From BM003 sp963783695 (GTDB lineage: Bacteria > Pseudomonadota > Gammaproteobacteria > Steroidobacterales > BM003): a stretch of DNA of 64,000 bases. The stretch's first letter is position 1, and each line of letters begins with the position of its first letter. The stretch is taken from the NCBI GenBank assembly GCA_963783695.1, contig CAWAOM010000011.1, positions 122,458-186,457 of the forward strand. The letters are read 5' to 3'. Positions 63,138-64,000 of the stretch are shown piece by piece. The notes below the pieces were generated by a model. It was not told where the DNA came from. It saw only the letters and a program-made list of their open reading frames with translations, and did not search any database. Position numbers and translations under genes: made by a program.

Positions 63138-64000
63138 ATGACATGCAGTATGACCGGCTTTGCCCGTGTCGAAGCGCAGCTCGAACAGGGAGACCTGGTC
63201 TGGGAACTGCGTGCCGTCAATCATCGTTTTCTCGATGTCCAGTTCAAAATGCCGGAAGATTTTCGCCGCCTCGAACCGGAACTGCGCAAGCGGCTCGGCA
63301 AGAAGCTGTCGCGTGGAAAGGTAGATTGCGGGCTTCGCTTTCGCGCTGCTGTGACCACGGCCACGGAATCGGGAATCCGCGGCGAGACGCTGCAGCGGTT
63401 ACTCGAACTTCTTCGCCAGGTGCGCAAGCTTCATCCGGATGCGACGCATCCGGATGCCCTCGATATCCTGCGCTGGCCGGGACTGCTGGAAGAACCGGAA
63501 CGCGATGTCACCGAGCTGCTGGAGGCCGCAACCGATCTGTTCGAGCAGGCGCTTACCCAGATGCAGACAATGCGCGAATCCGAAGGCGCGCGGATGCACG
63601 CCGTGATCCTCGATCGCTGCGACAACATCGACCAGGCGGTCGCCGCGATGCGCGAACGGGCGCCCGACGTAAAGCAGGCTATTCGCCAGCGCCTCGACGA
63701 TCGCATTGCGCAGATCTGCGCCGAGCTCGATCCGCAACGGTTGGAACAGGAAGTTGCGATCCTCGCGCAGAAATCCGATATCGACGAAGAACTCGACCGC
63801 CTCGACAGTCATGTAAAGGAAGTGCGTGACACGCTCGCAAAAAGCAAACCCGTGGGACGGCGGCTGGATTTCCTGATGCAGGAACTGAACCGCGAGGCGA
63901 ACACGATCGGGTCGAAGTCACCGGATACCGACACCACCCGAATCGCCGTGGATATCAAAGTGGCGATCGAGCAGATGCGCGAGCAGGTGCAGAATATCGA
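63138..64000 (+). CDS. yicC: YicC family endoribonuclease, 3'-truncated by the window edge
   Basis: 287 codons are visible, almost the whole of the approximately 290-residue YicC. Begins MTCSMTGFARVEAQ; contains LRAVNHRFLDVQFKMPE, the C-terminal domain with IDEELDRLDSHV, PVGRRLDFLMQELNREANTIGSKS and VAIEQMREQVQN. YicC family members are endoribonucleases that degrade small RNAs in E. coli. The ATG at 63138 is preferred; an AGG seven bases before it is weak. The open end lies 1-6 codons before the expected stop. Divergent from the PP2C gene; yicC divergent from rph is conserved. Confidence 0.95.
   Translation, partial: MTCSMTGFARVEAQLEQGDLVWELRAVNHRFLDVQFKMPEDFRRLEPELRKRLGKKLSRGKVDCGLRFRAAVTTATESGIRGETLQRLLELLRQVRKLHPDATHPDALDILRWPGLLEEPERDVTELLEAATDLFEQALTQMQTMRESEGARMHAVILDRCDNIDQAVAAMRERAPDVKQAIRQRLDDRIAQICAELDPQRLEQEVAILAQKSDIDEELDRLDSHVKEVRDTLAKSKPVGRRLDFLMQELNREANTIGSKSPDTDTTRIAVDIKVAIEQMREQVQNI

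Overview
The window is a dense stretch of ordinary chromosome from a high-GC gammaproteobacterium. It carries AlgZ/AlgR next to hemC-hemD-hemX-hemY, dapF-DUF484-xerC-hslV-hslU, ubiE-ubiJ-ubiB, pilMNOPQ-aroK-aroB divergent from ponA, and yicC divergent from a PP2C-rph-rdgB-hemW-rof block. This gene order resembles Pseudomonas and Xanthomonas-type lineages. The exact order or family cannot be fixed without a search. I see no rRNA, tRNA, CRISPR array, insertion sequence, prophage or defence island, and no clearly broken gene.

Layout, left to right. 1-6.2 kb: two-component pair and tetrapyrrole genes (+). 6.2-10.5 kb: ferredoxin-type reductase (-), sugar-epimerase-like SDR (+), orphan ParA ATPase and ubiD (-). 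10.5-15.4 kb: CoA-binding protein, dapF, DUF484, xerC, hslV, hslU (+). 15.5-19.0 kb: DUF971 protein, ubiE, ubiJ, ubiB (+), i.e. late ubiquinone synthesis. 19.0-25.9 kb: one compact trpE-G-D-C-F-B-A operon (-) ending in a DUF2007 zinc-ribbon gene and led by an attenuator with a Trp-rich leader peptide. 26.0-34.0 kb: SLC13-type transporter (-), ABC exporter, yajQ, GST, ppc (+). 34.0-38.0 kb: nitroreductase and YcgN-like protein (-), 2-hydroxyacid dehydrogenase and photolyase (+), Nudix hydrolase (-). 38.0-43.7 kb: YbbP/YbbA-type ABC system (-) divergent from a TesA-like esterase (+), then fadD (+). 43.7-53.4 kb: pilM-N-O-P-Q, aroK, aroB, dgt-like, pyrF, hemE, all on the minus strand. 53.9-57.1 kb: ponA and an unrecognised nucleotidyltransferase-like gene (+). 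57.1-63.0 kb: gltA, rpmE, rof, hemW, rdgB, rph and a PP2C phosphatase (-). 63.1 kb to the end: yicC (+), cut by the window edge.

Genes are packed with 4-bp ATGA/GTGA or 1-bp TAATG/TGATG overlaps, implying translational coupling. Convergent genes often meet on one shared CTAG that supplies both stop codons. Intrinsic terminators are scarce: only those after pilQ and rpmE, plus the trp attenuator, are convincing.

The two non-coding regions most worth attention are the trp leader (about 25.77-25.95 kb), where a complete mutually exclusive terminator/antiterminator pair can be read, and the AT-rich gap between rpmE and rof (58.9-59.3 kb). That gap holds three perfect DnaA boxes, one degenerate box and a perfect IHF consensus, a layout reminiscent of DARS/datA-type replication-control loci.
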